From contig CAMYOD010000019.1 in the NCBI GenBank assembly GCA_947259975.1, positions 13,497 to 51,177 of the forward strand: DNA of 37,681 nucleotides, written 5' to 3'. A program made the position numbers and the translations under genes. Below, piece by piece: positions 9,319-18,549 of the stretch; within the stretch, counting starts at the first letter, position 1, and each line of letters begins with the position of its first letter. Source of the DNA: an uncultured Gammaproteobacteria bacterium (lineage in GTDB: Bacteria; Pseudomonadota; Gammaproteobacteria; HyVt-429). Under the pieces are notes generated by a model. It made no database searches, had not been told where the DNA came from, and saw only the letters and a list, made by a program, of their open reading frames with translations.

Positions 9319-9435
9319 TCGCGGCGGACTCGGCGTCTGAGAGTCCTATCGGATGCTGCGGCGAAGACTTGAACGACACCGGCCGTGGCCGGCGGATTGG
9401 TGGCTGGTAGCTGTGGGAATCCTGCGGGCGTGGGC

Positions 9436-10914
9436 CTAATCGGCCGATACGGTGCGACCGCGCGCCCAGGCGCGCAGCGCCGCGACCGGTTCGGCCATGA
9501 CCCGGGACAACGGTCGTGTCTCCTCCAGTGCGGCTAATAGGTGCCGGGTTTGCGGTGGCCGCTCGTCCGCGCCGGCGGCGTAGACGGCGGCCACCACGAC
9601 CTGTTCCAGTTCGGCGCCGCTAAAGCCCTCGCTGGCGGCCGCCAGCGCCTCGAGATCGAACGTCGCCGGGTCGAGTTCACGTTTGCGCAGGTGGATCGCA
9701 AGGATCGCTGCACGGGCCTCTGTCGCGGGTAGATCGACGAAAAAGATTTCGTCGAAGCGGCCCTTGCGCACGAGTTCCGGTGGCAGGCTGGCGATATCGT
9801 TCGCGGTGGCGACGAGAAACACACGTGCGCTTCGCTCCGCCATCCAGGTCAGCAGGGTGGCGAGCACCCGTCGCGCCGGGCCGCTGTCGGTGTCCTGCGG
9901 CGCGAGCCCTTTTTCGATCTCATCCATCCATAGCACGCACGGGGCCATGCGTTCCGCGGTGCGCAGCACCTCGCGCATATTCTTTTCGGTCTCGCCGTAG
10001 TACTTGTTGTAGAGCACGCCGAAGTCCAGCCGCATCAGCGGGACGCCGAAGACCCCCGCCACCGCCTTGGCGGCCAGGCTCTTGCCACAGCCCTGAATCC
10101 CGAGCAATAGGATGCCCCGTGCCGGATCGATGCCGGCGCCGGCACGCGCGTCGCGAAAGGCTCGTTTGCGCTGCTCGAGCCACTGCTTGAGGCGCGTAAA
10201 TCCACCGACATCGGCGAAACGGGCGGTGTCGAATTCGAAGCTGAGCACATTGTTGCGGTCGAGCAGCCGATGTTTGGCGGCGATGGCCGCAGGCACGTCG
10301 CCGCCGGTGATCGCACCATCGTCATAGATGGCGGTGCGCGCCAGACGTGACGCATCGACCGCGGTCAGACCACTGAGATTACGTACCAGGGCCTCGACGG
10401 CGCGGGCGTCCGCGCCGATCTTGCGGCCCGGATTCTGTGCCTGCCACTGACTGGCGACCGCATTGATGATGCGCCGCAGTTCCCGATCGTCGGGTAGTTC
10501 CAGTTCGAAACAGGCGCTGAAGGGCGCGAGTTCCGTGGGCAGGCTCACCTCGTGGCTGAGCAATACAATGATGCTCTCCACCTGGTCGAAATCGGTGGCG
10601 ATGTCTTTTAGAAAACGCACGTGCACCGGGTCGTTCAGAAATGGGTGGAAATCGGCCAGCACATAGATGCCGCGTTGCCGTGCGGATTTGATGTGTGCCA
10701 GTACCTTGTCCGGCGCGGCATTGTGTTTCTGTGGCGCCAGATCCAGATCGACGCGCCCCAGGCCGTCGGTGACGGTCCACCAGAATAGCGGCAGCGCGAG
10801 GCGGGTGGCGATGGCCTTGAGGATGTCGCGCAGCCGGTCCTCTTCATGGGACTCGATCACCACGATGGGTGTGCGTGTCTGCAGAATGATCTCGAGGTCG
10901 TGTCTATTCGGCAT
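9436..10914 (-). CDS. AAA+ ATPase of the Ycf46 type
   Basis: A 492-residue protein. The N-terminal half ([20 protein letters not shown]...) and the arrangement before the AAA module are those of Ycf46-like ATPases from cyanobacteria, plastids and proteobacteria. The AAA+ core has Walker A GIQGCGKS with Lys278, Walker [11 protein letters not shown], sensor 1 FLVATANDI, and the second region [20 protein letters not shown] with the arginine-finger RKGRFD, followed by a lid with [11 protein letters not shown]. The cellular role of Ycf46-like proteins in heterotrophs is unclear. Here it is monocistronic, between a chemotaxis receptor and a cyclic-di-GMP gene, which says little about its job. Confidence 0.88.
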   Translation of the reverse strand: MPNRHDLEIILQTRTPIVVIESHEEDRLRDILKAIATRLALPLFWWTVTDGLGRVDLDLAPQKHNAAPDKVLAHIKSARQRGIYVLADFHPFLNDPVHVRFLKDIATDFDQVESIIVLLSHEVSLPTELAPFSACFELELPDDRELRRIINAVASQWQAQNPGRKIGADARAVEALVRNLSGLTAVDASRLARTAIYDDGAITGGDVPAAIAAKHRLLDRNNVLSFEFDTARFADVGGFTRLKQWLEQRKRAFRDARAGAGIDPARGILLLGIQGCGKSLAAKAVAGVFGVPLMRLDFGVLYNKYYGETEKNMREVLRTAERMAPCVLWMDEIEKGLAPQDTDSGPARRVLATLLTWMAERSARVFLVATANDIASLPPELVRKGRFDEIFFVDLPATEARAAILAIHLRKRELDPATFDLEALAAASEGFSGAELEQVVVAAVYAAGADERPPQTRHLLAALEETRPLSRVMAEPVAALRAWARGRTVSAD

Positions 10915-11055
10915 GGCTCACTATGATTTAGATTTCGCCGGCGCCCCGCTCTTGCGCGGCGCGCTGGGTATCGTGCGAAACATCTTGGCACGCTATAGAT
11001 AGTTTGAATTTGCCCGGCGCGCAAGCCCCGTTGGCTGGTGCGGGTGGCTGCGGGC

Positions 11056-11081
11056 AAAAAAAGACCCGCGCGTGCGGGTCT
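11056..11081 (-). terminator. rho-independent terminator of the GGDEF/EAL gene
   Basis: Read on the minus strand, GACCCGC and GCGGGTC form a 7-bp stem (8 with the flanking A-T) around a 4-nt loop, directly followed by seven T. It sits about 50 nt after the EAL stop at 11128. This is the cleanest intrinsic terminator in the window. Confidence 0.9.
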
Positions 11082-11127
11082 GATAGATGATGTCGGCGCA
11101 GGTGATGATCTTGCCAGATTGCCAGAC

Positions 11128-11877
11128 TTATTCCCCTCCGGCGCGGCTGTCAATCCGGCGCGGGCGACCCAGCGCATAGCCCTGGCCGTAGTCAACACCG
11201 ATTTCGCGCAGATATTGTACCACCGCCTCGCTTTCCACGAACTCCGCGATGGTGCTGATACCCATGACCTTGCCGATACTGTTAATGGATTCCACCATGG
11301 CCCGATCCACCGGATCTGCGTCCATGTCGCGCACGAAGCTACCCTCAATCTTGAGGAAGTCCACGGGCAGACTCTTAAGGTACGTAAAGGAACTCAGGCC
11401 ACTGCCAAAGTCGTCCAGGGCGAAGCGACAGCCCAGATTCTTGACTGTGGTAATCAGGCGGATGGCATTGGCAAGGTTGCCGATGGCCGCGGTTTCGGTG
11501 ACTTCGAAGCATAGTTGGTACGGATTGACGTCGGCGCGGTTGATCTTTTCAACGAGATAATCGAGAAAGTCCGGATCCGATAGCGATTGTCCGGAAAGGT
11601 TGATGGTAATCATGGCGAAATCCATGGCACCTGCGCTGTACATCTGTAGGGACTTGTTTACCACCCAGCGGTCTACGGTGGCCATCAAACCGAAGCGCTC
11701 CGCCGCCGGCATGAACGCCGACGGTAATACTTCACTATTGTTTTCGTCGATCAGGCGCACGAGCAGTTCGGCAAAACCGGCGTCACCCTGGTTTGAATCC
11801 AGGGGAACTATCTTTTGCGCATACAAACAAAGCCTGTCGTCATCGAGGGCCTTTTGGATGCGTGGGATCCATTGCAT
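11128..11877 (-). CDS. EAL-domain cyclic-di-GMP phosphodiesterase, C-terminal half of an amber-split protein
   Basis: A 249-residue EAL domain. The signature Glu is in FAELLVRL (ELL in place of EAL). Metal and catalytic motifs are present: ITINLSGQSL, CFEVTETAAIGN, FALDDFGSG, FLKIEGSF, and GQGYALGRP at the end. The domain would hydrolyse cyclic-di-GMP. It is in the same reading frame as the upstream GAF-PAS-GGDEF gene, separated by one TAG (11926-11928) plus 16 open codons (HVWQRDDAALATHTGQ) that read like a normal GGDEF-EAL linker. The 5' end at 11877 is simply the next ATG, with no good ribosome site. I take it as the tail of a formerly single protein, expressible only by reinitiation or readthrough. 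Confidence 0.85.
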   Translation of the reverse strand: MQWIPRIQKALDDDRLCLYAQKIVPLDSNQGDAGFAELLVRLIDENNSEVLPSAFMPAAERFGLMATVDRWVVNKSLQMYSAGAMDFAMITINLSGQSLSDPDFLDYLVEKINRADVNPYQLCFEVTETAAIGNLANAIRLITTVKNLGCRFALDDFGSGLSSFTYLKSLPVDFLKIEGSFVRDMDADPVDRAMVESINSIGKVMGISTIAEFVESEAVVQYLREIGVDYGQGYALGRPRRIDSRAGGE

Positions 11878-11925
11878 CTGTCCCGTGTGCGTCGCCAGCG
11901 CTGCGTCGTCCCGTTGCCAGACATG

Positions 11926-13659
11926 CTAACGGTTACGGCCATGATCCTTGGCAACGTAACAGGCGGCATCCGCGGCACTCAGGATGTCCTTGAGTTCGCC
12001 GCTCTCCGTGGTCACGCCGACCAGGCCGATACTGGCGCCGATGTCGAACGTTTTTTGCTCCCAACAAAAGCGGTATTTCGCCACTGCGTCGCGAATGTTC
12101 TCGGCAATGTGGTGGCCTTTTTCCAGCGGGCAGTCAAGAAGTAGCAAGCCGAATTCATCGCCGCCCAGTCGCGCCAGGGTATCGCTCTCGCGCACCCGAT
12201 CCTTGAGCACCGTCGTGATCTGGCGCAAGAGTTCATCGCCGGCGATGTGCCCACAGGTATCGTTGACGATTTTGAATTGGTCGAGATCGATATACAGCAG
12301 GATATGGTGCTCGTCATTGTCGCGCGCACCCTCCAGGGCGCGCTCCAGGCGAAATTCGAATTCGCTGCGATTGATCAGACCGGTCAGGGCGTCATGACTC
12401 GCCTGATGTTTGAGCTCATGGGCGAGCCGGCGCAGGCTGGAGATGTCCCATGCGTAGACGCGCGTGACACCAAAGTCGGGGATGTGAACGATCTTCTGCT
12501 CGAAGATCGTGTCGTCAAAGTCGACCTCACGCAGAGTGGCGTCCTTACCGGCGCGGCGCAAGTGGTCGACCACCACCTCGATGCCGGCGAGCATGGGGTG
12601 CGTGGTGCCCTGGGCCTCGAGTTTGGGGAACGCGCTCTTCGCCGCCGGATTCAAGTAGGTAACGTTGCCCCCAGTGTCCACTTCGATGACGGGATTGGGA
12701 TTGTAAGTCGCGAAGCTGGCGACGTGTTTGTAGTCCCGCTCCCGCCGCCGCCGTTCGGTTGTATCGCGGATGGCGGTCATGACCTGTGTCCTGCCGTTAT
12801 CCCCCATGGGGCTGAGGCTGATTTCCGCCGGGAACTCGCTGCCGTCCTTGCGCCGCACGGTGAGTTCGCGGCCTTCACCCATGGAGCGGGTGCGGGGCGC
12901 GGCGAGAAACTTGTCCCGCAGACCCACATGAGCGGCACGCAGGGATTCGGGCAACAGGGTCTCGACCGGTTCGCCCACCAGTTCGGCCGACTGATAGCCC
13001 AGCATCTGTTCCGCCTGATGATTGATGAAATCGATGCGGCCACCAGCGCCCGCGATCACCAGCGCGTCCGGCGCCGCCTGCAACAGGTGGCGGAAGTGCC
13101 GTTCACTCTCCTGCAACGCGTCACTGGCCTGATGGTGCTGGATCACCAGCGCCAGGGTATTGGCGATGTTCTCGAGGAACTGCCGTTGCGTGGCATTGGT
13201 CTCGTGACCCTCGGGGACGTAGAGGTTGATGACACCGAGGGTCTGGTGATTCACCTTGATCGGGAGCACCACGTGGCCGTGGGGCTGCATATGCGGATAG
13301 CGATGGCTGTGGCGTTCGTCCACGCCGGCACAGTAAATCGGCTCGCCGCTGTGGCCCACGCTGCCGCACAGGCATTCGCCGAGGCGCACCGAGGCGCATG
13401 CCGTGACCTGGTGCGGCGCCAGGCCGCGGTTTGCGCGCATGACCAGGGTGTTCGACGTCGCGTCGAGCAGCAGGATGGCGCCCCGGGCCTCGATTTCGAG
13501 CCACGGCAGGCCGAGCAGCAGGTCGAGGCTGCGCGCCAGCACTTCGTCCAGGGTGCCGGGCGCCAGGGCCATTTGCAGCAGCGCAGTCAGCACCTCGTTT
13601 TCGTCGCGCAGGCGGGTAACCTCGGGTGCGACGGCAGCGTTGGCAGCGAGTGTTGTCAT
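11926..13659 (-). CDS. GAF-PAS-PAS-GGDEF diguanylate cyclase, N-terminal part of an amber-split protein
   Basis: 577 residues. An N-terminal GAF domain (about 20-175, including GECLCGSVGHSGEPIYCAGV) is followed by a PAS domain (about 185-305, LLQAAPDALVIAGAGGRIDF), a second PAS-like region (about 315-395, YNPNPVIEVDTGGNVTYL), and a GGDEF domain with intact RLGGDEFGLLLL plus the inhibitory I-site RESD five residues before it. It should make cyclic-di-GMP under product feedback. The stop is a TAG straight after DHGRNR, and in-frame coding continues into the EAL domain (11128-11877). An intact protein of 843 residues would be a typical dual GGDEF-EAL enzyme. This is a nonsense mutation, a sequencing error, or a recent split. 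Confidence 0.92.
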   Translation of the reverse strand: MTTLAANAAVAPEVTRLRDENEVLTALLQMALAPGTLDEVLARSLDLLLGLPWLEIEARGAILLLDATSNTLVMRANRGLAPHQVTACASVRLGECLCGSVGHSGEPIYCAGVDERHSHRYPHMQPHGHVVLPIKVNHQTLGVINLYVPEGHETNATQRQFLENIANTLALVIQHHQASDALQESERHFRHLLQAAPDALVIAGAGGRIDFINHQAEQMLGYQSAELVGEPVETLLPESLRAAHVGLRDKFLAAPRTRSMGEGRELTVRRKDGSEFPAEISLSPMGDNGRTQVMTAIRDTTERRRRERDYKHVASFATYNPNPVIEVDTGGNVTYLNPAAKSAFPKLEAQGTTHPMLAGIEVVVDHLRRAGKDATLREVDFDDTIFEQKIVHIPDFGVTRVYAWDISSLRRLAHELKHQASHDALTGLINRSEFEFRLERALEGARDNDEHHILLYIDLDQFKIVNDTCGHIAGDELLRQITTVLKDRVRESDTLARLGGDEFGLLLLDCPLEKGHHIAENIRDAVAKYRFCWEQKTFDIGASIGLVGVTTESGELKDILSAADAACYVAKDHGRNR

Positions 13660-13815
13660 GAATGGTGTTATCGGCGCGAGTTAGTCTTTACTATAGCCGT
13701 TCTTGCGTAGTGGGTTTGACGCCGGTCGGTCCCATCGTCGTCAAAGTTTTGACAGTAACGATAACCGTCCGCGCCGATACGGGGCCGAGGTGGGGCCGCC
13801 ATCATAAGGACACAC

Positions 13816-14349
13816 GTGACGCGATTGCCGATTGTTGGGGTGATGGGTTCATCGAACGATACCTATGCTGCCCGCACCCATGAGCTCGGCGCCTGGCTGG
13901 CGCGGCAGGACGTGCATCTGTTGACCGGTGCCGGTGCGGGGGTGATGGCGGCCGTCAGTGAGGCGTTTCATGATGTCGCCGGCCGCCGCGGCCGGGTTAT
14001 CGGGATCGTGCCGGGCGAAAGTGGAGAGTCCGGTTATGAGGCGAAATCTGGTTACCCCAATCCCTGGGTCGAGATCCCGATCTTCACGCACCTGCCGTTG
14101 ACCGGCATTCAGGGCAGTGCGCTTATGTCCCGCAACCACATCAATATCCTGACCAGCGACGTGATCGTCGCCTTGCCCGGGGGTGCCGGGACGGCAAGTG
14201 AGGTTACGCTCGCCGTGCGCTACGGCAAACCTTTGATCGCCTGGTTCGATCGCCGCGAGGACATTCCCGGCCTGCCTGCCGAGGTGTCCCTGGCGACAGA
14301 TTTCGACGCGGTGCAGGCGTTTGTCCGAACCGAGATCGAGCAAGATTAA
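13816..14349 (+). CDS. LOG-family (Rossmann-fold, TIGR00725-like) protein
   Basis: 177 residues starting at GTG after AAGGA. The N-terminal VGVMGSS and the hallmark PGGAGTASEV (PGGxGTxxE) define the LOG / lysine-decarboxylase-like fold. Related proteins act as cytokinin-type nucleoside monophosphate phosphoribohydrolases, or are annotated as molybdenum-cofactor carriers. The length and the motif ALMSRNHINILTSDVIVALP fit the shorter TIGR00725-like branch, whose substrate is unknown. It is transcribed divergently from the GGDEF gene; the intergenic region is 156 nt. Confidence 0.82.
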   Translation: MTRLPIVGVMGSSNDTYAARTHELGAWLARQDVHLLTGAGAGVMAAVSEAFHDVAGRRGRVIGIVPGESGESGYEAKSGYPNPWVEIPIFTHLPLTGIQGSALMSRNHINILTSDVIVALPGGAGTASEVTLAVRYGKPLIAWFDRREDIPGLPAEVSLATDFDAVQAFVRTEIEQD

Positions 14350-14724
14350 GGGCAGCGACAGCAGGGGAGTGTTGGCACAATTCCTGGTCGCGCGCCGCCG
14401 TCGGCCCCGCCCGCTTAAGCTCGCGTCACATCCCGGTGCGCTCGCATCGTGGCCTTGCGCTCCGCTATCACTGCTTCGCGCAAGGCCGAATGACGCTTGG
14501 CGCGGCCGCCGACGTCGCAGGTGCCTTTGGGCGCCCGCCGCACTAGATCTCGCGCTTTGCTGTCCCTGCGCAACGGCCGGCCGGATGACGCTTGACGAAC
14601 TGACAAGACAATTGATCGACACAACAACGCACTGCGGGTTGGGTTGAAGGACAGCCGTCGTGAGGGAACTCGTTTGCGGACCGATGGTCTGCGTGTTCAT
14701 GGGTCGGAATGCCGGGGGCGCATA
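14350..14724. other. intergenic region, no gene seen
   Basis: About 375 GC-rich nt between the LOG gene and the DUF3047 gene. A short near-repeat (atgacgcttg) occurs near 14488 and 14584. No RNA gene, clear terminator or well-spaced promoter was recognised. Confidence 0.4.
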
Positions 14725-15492
14725 GTGTCGCGAAACATGAACATTGGCTGTTGGCTGGTCTTTATGATGCTGGTTTCGCCACTGCGTGCGGCGGGCGATA
14801 CGCAACTCGTGGGCCCCTTTTCCAGTGCGTCCGCGGGGGCTGACTTCCCGCGGCCGTGGACGCCCCTCGAGTTCGACGGGATCGCCCGGCACTCGGAGTA
14901 TCGCCTGATTCGGGACGGCGATGCGGTCGTGGTGCGGGCAGACAGCCGGGCGGCGGCATCCGGCCTGACCCGGAAGGTGGCGATCGATCTGCGCGACTAC
15001 CCGATTCTCGAGTGGCGTTGGCAGGTCGCCAATGTGCTCGCATCCGCCGACATTGCCCGTAAATCCGGGGACGATTTTCCGGCACGCATATACGTCGGCT
15101 TTGCGTACGATCCGCAACGCGTACGGTGGTGGGAGCGCGCTAAGTTTGCGTTGATTAAATTGTTCTACGGGCGCTACCCGCCGATTGCGGCGATCAATTA
15201 TGTATGGGCGAGTCATGCGCCGGTTGGCACGGCGATCCCGAATGTCTATACGAAACGGGTATTCATGTACGTGTTGCGCAGCGGTGCGCAGGACGTCGGC
15301 AGTTGGCGTGTCGAGCGTCGCGATGTCTATGCGGACTATCGACGCGCCTTCGGCCGCGAGCCGCCGCCGGTCTCCGATATCGCGATCATGACCGATACGG
15401 ACAATACCGGTGAGGCGGCAACCGCCTTCTATGGGGATATTGCGTTCCGCCGCCGCGGCAGCGCGCCAGCACCATTGCCCGCGGCGCCGTGA
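14725..15492 (+). CDS. DUF3047 exported protein
   Basis: I place the start at GTG 14725 (GGGGGCG about 8 nt before) or ATG 14737; a frame open to 14644 adds a charged leader that would spoil the signal peptide. From 14725 the product is 255 residues. The signal sequence is NIGCWLVFMMLVSPLRAAG. The mature part has the DUF3047 landmarks: YPILEWRWQV, KSGDDFPARIYVGF, INYVWAS, and the C-terminal DIAIMTDTDNTGEAATAFYGDI. This family is common in proteobacteria and has no established function; it is predicted periplasmic. It is probably monocistronic. Confidence 0.8.
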   Translation: MSRNMNIGCWLVFMMLVSPLRAAGDTQLVGPFSSASAGADFPRPWTPLEFDGIARHSEYRLIRDGDAVVVRADSRAAASGLTRKVAIDLRDYPILEWRWQVANVLASADIARKSGDDFPARIYVGFAYDPQRVRWWERAKFALIKLFYGRYPPIAAINYVWASHAPVGTAIPNVYTKRVFMYVLRSGAQDVGSWRVERRDVYADYRRAFGREPPPVSDIAIMTDTDNTGEAATAFYGDIAFRRRGSAPAPLPAAP

Positions 15493-15532
15493 CGGCGACA
15501 AGGCCCGCGGGTCGGGGCCCTTGCACAGGGAA

Positions 15533-15561
15533 TTGACATGCCCTCGGCTCAGGTTTAACCT
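15533..15561 (+). promoter_or_regulatory. candidate promoter of nrdJab
   Basis: TTGACA (15533-15538) is followed after 17 nt by TAACCT (15556-15561), a weak -10. It would give a leader of about 110 nt containing the GCGCGATATA direct repeat. The -35 is perfect and the -10 is poor, so this is tentative. Confidence 0.35.
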
Positions 15562-15604
15562 TTTCCCGCCCACCACAAGATATTGGGGTTAACCCCAGAA
15601 ATAA

Positions 15605-15632
15605 GCGCGATATATAGGTACTGCGCGATATA
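15605..15632. repeat. direct repeat GCGCGATATA, possible NrdR-type operator
   Basis: GCGCGATATA occurs at 15605-15614 and 15623-15632. The first copy continues as CGATATATAGG, which resembles the NrdR-box core (CTATATATAG). NrdR boxes normally occur in pairs upstream of ribonucleotide reductase genes, but with about 31 bp between centres; here it is 18 bp. The repeat itself is certain. Its role as an NrdR operator is inference. Confidence 0.45.
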
Positions 15633-15679
15633 CGAGTGGGTCAGAATCAACCTAATAATTAAGGAGGAAGCCCGCCGCT

Positions 15680-17806
15680 ATGACTGCCGTGAATCTCGAG
15701 GCTCGACCCGTCACTTGCGCGGATATCCCGCTGCAACCCGCATCCGATGATATCTGGGACAAAAAGTATCGTTTGAAAACGAAAGACGGTGAGCCCGTTG
15801 ATCGTGATCTGCATGGCACCTATGCCCGGGTGGCGCGTGCGCTGGCAGATGTGGAGGAGACACCGGAAAAGCGTGAGGAGTATTACGAGAAGTTTGTCTG
15901 GGCGCTGGAGCACGGTGCCATCCCCGCGGGGCGCATCATGTCCAATGCCGGCGCCCTCGATCACAAGCCCTCGACCAGCACCATCAACTGCACCGTGTCC
16001 GGCACGATTACCGATTCCATGGACGGGATCCTGTCGAAGGTTCACGAGGCCGGCCTGACCCTGAAGGCCGGTTGCGGCATCGGCTATGAGTTTTCGACCT
16101 TGCGTCCGCGGGGCGCCTTCGTCAGCGGCGCCGGTGCCTACACCTCGGGGCCGCTATCGTTCATGGATATCTTCAATGCCATGTGTTTTACCGTGTCATC
16201 GGCGGGCGGGCGCCGGGGCGCGCAAATGGGCACCTTCGATATCTCGCATCCTGACGTGATGGATTTTATTCGTGCCAAGCGCGAAGACGGCCGTTTGCGC
16301 CAGTTCAATCTCTCCTGCCTCATCACCGACGAGTTCATGCAGGCGGTGAAAAATGATCGCAGTTGGGATCTGGTGTATCCGGCCACCGCGTCCGAGCACG
16401 AGGACCCGGAGGCCCGAATCGTGTGGCGCAACTGGCCGGCCAACAAAGGCTATATCTCCAATGAGCTCGGCCAGGTCGCCTGCAAGGTATACAAGACCGT
16501 TCCGGCGCGGCGCCTGTGGGACATGATCATGTCCTCGACCTATGACTTCGCGGAGCCCGGATTCATTCTCGTCGATCGCATCAACGAGATGAACAACAAC
16601 TGGTTCTGTGAAAATATCCGCGCCACCAACCCGTGTGGCGAGCAGCCCCTGCCGCCCTACGGCAGCTGCCTGTTGGGGTCGGTGAATCTGACCAAATTCG
16701 TGGATGACCCGTTTACCGAGCATGCCAAATTCAACTGGGACAAATATCGGACAGTGGTGTCCATTTTCACGCGCATGCTCGACAACGTAGTGGAGATAAA
16801 CGGTCTGCCGCTGGAAGGTCAGCGTGACGAAATCAGGCGCAAACGCCGCCACGGAATGGGCTTTCTGGGTCTTGGCTCCACCCTGACCATGCTGAAAATG
16901 AAATATGGCGGCGTGGAATCCCTCGAATTCACCGACCAGGTCGCCCGCGAGATGGCGGAAGTCGGTTGGAAGGCCGGTATCGAGCTGGCGGAAGAGAAAG
17001 GTCCGGCACCCATCATGGTGGAAGAGTTTACCGTGACCCCGGAAATGCTGGCGAAGCGCCCGGAAATGCGCCACGACGGATACAAGGCGGGCGATCGGAT
17101 TCCGGGCAAAGTGCTGTTGGCGAAGTACAGCCGTTATATGCAGCAGTTCGACCGCGAGTTGACGGACCGAATCGCCGAAGTCGGCGCGCGCTTCACGCAT
17201 CACACCTCGATCGCGCCCACCGGTACCATCAGCCTGTCGCTTGCCAATAACGCCAGTAACGGTATCGAACCCTCCTTCGCCCATAAATATCACCGCAACG
17301 TGATTCGCGAGGGACGCAAGACCAAAGAAAAGGTGGATGTCTACTCCTTCGAGCTACTGGCCTATCGCACGCTGGCCAATGCAAATGCCGACCCGGATTC
17401 GGACGATGCCGACACCCGGCTGCCGGACTATTTCGTCAGTTCCGATACCATCCTGCCGCGTCAGCACGTGGATATTCAGGCGGCGGCCCAGAAGTGGGTG
17501 GATTCTTCCATTTCCAAGACCGCGAATGTGCCCGCGGATTTCCCGTTCGAGGACTTCAAGGACATCTACCTGTACGCCTATGAGAAGGGCCTCAAGGGTT
17601 GCACCACCTTCCGCTTCAATCCTTCGGCGTTCCAGGGGGTGCTGGTCAAGGAGAAGGATCTGGCGGCCACAAGCTACCGTTTCGCACTCGAGAACGGTGA
17701 GATCGTGGAGGCGAAAGGTAATGACGAAATCGAGTATGACGGCGAGACCCACAGCGCCGCGAATCTCTACGATGCCTTGAAAGAAGGCTATTACGGCAAG
17801 TTTTAG
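15680..17806 (+). CDS. nrdJ: adenosylcobalamin-dependent (class II) ribonucleotide reductase, catalytic part NrdJa
   Basis: 708 residues after an excellent AAGGAGG. It reduces ribonucleoside diphosphates using vitamin B12. Visible landmarks are the N-terminal STINCTVSGTI with the first redox Cys, the substrate loop LKAGCGIGYEFS, SSAGGRRGAQMGTFDI, the active-site loop NPCGEQPLPPYGSCLLGSVNL (Asn, Cys, Glu of the radical chemistry), and the phosphate loop TSIAPTGTISL. No C-terminal Cys pair is present in this polypeptide. That part is in the next gene, 8 nt downstream, whose ribosome site overlaps this TAG stop (TAGGAGG). This NrdJa/NrdJb split is known from Pseudomonas. Class II enzymes are oxygen-indifferent. 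Confidence 0.95.
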   Translation: MTAVNLEARPVTCADIPLQPASDDIWDKKYRLKTKDGEPVDRDLHGTYARVARALADVEETPEKREEYYEKFVWALEHGAIPAGRIMSNAGALDHKPSTSTINCTVSGTITDSMDGILSKVHEAGLTLKAGCGIGYEFSTLRPRGAFVSGAGAYTSGPLSFMDIFNAMCFTVSSAGGRRGAQMGTFDISHPDVMDFIRAKREDGRLRQFNLSCLITDEFMQAVKNDRSWDLVYPATASEHEDPEARIVWRNWPANKGYISNELGQVACKVYKTVPARRLWDMIMSSTYDFAEPGFILVDRINEMNNNWFCENIRATNPCGEQPLPPYGSCLLGSVNLTKFVDDPFTEHAKFNWDKYRTVVSIFTRMLDNVVEINGLPLEGQRDEIRRKRRHGMGFLGLGSTLTMLKMKYGGVESLEFTDQVAREMAEVGWKAGIELAEEKGPAPIMVEEFTVTPEMLAKRPEMRHDGYKAGDRIPGKVLLAKYSRYMQQFDRELTDRIAEVGARFTHHTSIAPTGTISLSLANNASNGIEPSFAHKYHRNVIREGRKTKEKVDVYSFELLAYRTLANANADPDSDDADTRLPDYFVSSDTILPRQHVDIQAAAQKWVDSSISKTANVPADFPFEDFKDIYLYAYEKGLKGCTTFRFNPSAFQGVLVKEKDLAATSYRFALENGEIVEAKGNDEIEYDGETHSAANLYDALKEGYYGKF

Positions 17807-17814
17807 GAGGGAAT

Positions 17815-18549
17815 ATGACCATCAAGATTGAACACAAGATCGTCGACTACGGCGTCATCGAGGACAAGGCTGCGGTGCCGGAACAGCCCGCGACCGAAGA
17901 AACCGCGTCGGTCGAAACCGGTGCCGCCGATGCCGCGAGCAATGTCGTGCATATGCACGAAAAGGTCGAGCGACCGGATTTTCTCCTCGGCAGCACCTAC
18001 AAGGTCAAAACCCCGTTAAGCGAGCATGCCCTCTACGTCACCATCAACGATATCGTGCTCAACCGTGGTACCCCACATGAAAAACGGCGCCCCTTCGAGG
18101 TGTTCATCAACTCGAAGAACATGGATCACTTTCAGTGGATCGTCGCACTCACGCGGATCATATCGGCGGTGTTCCGTAAGGGTGGTGACGTCACCTTCCT
18201 GGTGGAAGAATTACGCAGTGTGTTCGATCCCCGTGGTGGCTATTTCAAGAAAGGGGGTAAATACATGCCCTCGCTGGTAGCTGAAATCGGTGACGCTATC
18301 GAGCACCATCTGAAGAATATCGGCATGATCCAGGCGGATGAACTGGAGCCGCACCAGAAGGCCCATATCGAGCAGAAACGTAAAGAGTATGAGGCTTTCG
18401 CTACTGCTGACAGTGCCGACGATCAGCCACAGGCGAGCAGCGATTTTCCCGCCGGCGCGCAACTTTGCGGAAAGTGCCAGACCAAGGCAATGATTCAAAT
18501 GGACGGTTGTCTTACCTGCCTGAATTGCGGTGAATCCAAATGCGGTTAA
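17815..18549 (+). CDS. NrdJb, C-terminal TSCPD/cysteine part of class II ribonucleotide reductase
   Basis: 244 residues. An acidic Ala/Glu-rich N-terminal linker (about 15-45) leads to a TSCPD-type domain (about 60-165, LYVTINDIVLNRGTPHEK, FRKGGDVTFLVEELRSVFDP, FKKGGKYMPSLVAEIGDA). It ends in a Cys-rich tail: CGKCQTKAMIQMDGCLTCLN then CGESKCG. In single-chain NrdJ these C-terminal cysteines re-reduce the active-site disulfide. Here they are supplied in trans, as described for Pseudomonas NrdJb. It is translated from a site overlapping the nrdJa stop, so the two are made together. Confidence 0.88.
   Translation: MTIKIEHKIVDYGVIEDKAAVPEQPATEETASVETGAADAASNVVHMHEKVERPDFLLGSTYKVKTPLSEHALYVTINDIVLNRGTPHEKRRPFEVFINSKNMDHFQWIVALTRIISAVFRKGGDVTFLVEELRSVFDPRGGYFKKGGKYMPSLVAEIGDAIEHHLKNIGMIQADELEPHQKAHIEQKRKEYEAFATADSADDQPQASSDFPAGAQLCGKCQTKAMIQMDGCLTCLNCGESKCG

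Noticed and set aside
12247-13710. Plus-strand open frame of 487 codons
   Set aside because: Lies antisense to the GAF-PAS-GGDEF gene, whose motifs are unmistakable; the translation is low-information (Gly/Val/Ala/His/Gln-rich) and has no ribosome site.
13849-15576. Minus-strand open frame of 575 codons
   Set aside because: Antisense to the LOG and DUF3047 genes and their spacer; no recognisable domain. It is a by-product of GC-rich codon use.
16196-17293. Minus-strand open frame of 365 codons
   Set aside because: Antisense shadow of the ribonucleotide reductase gene.
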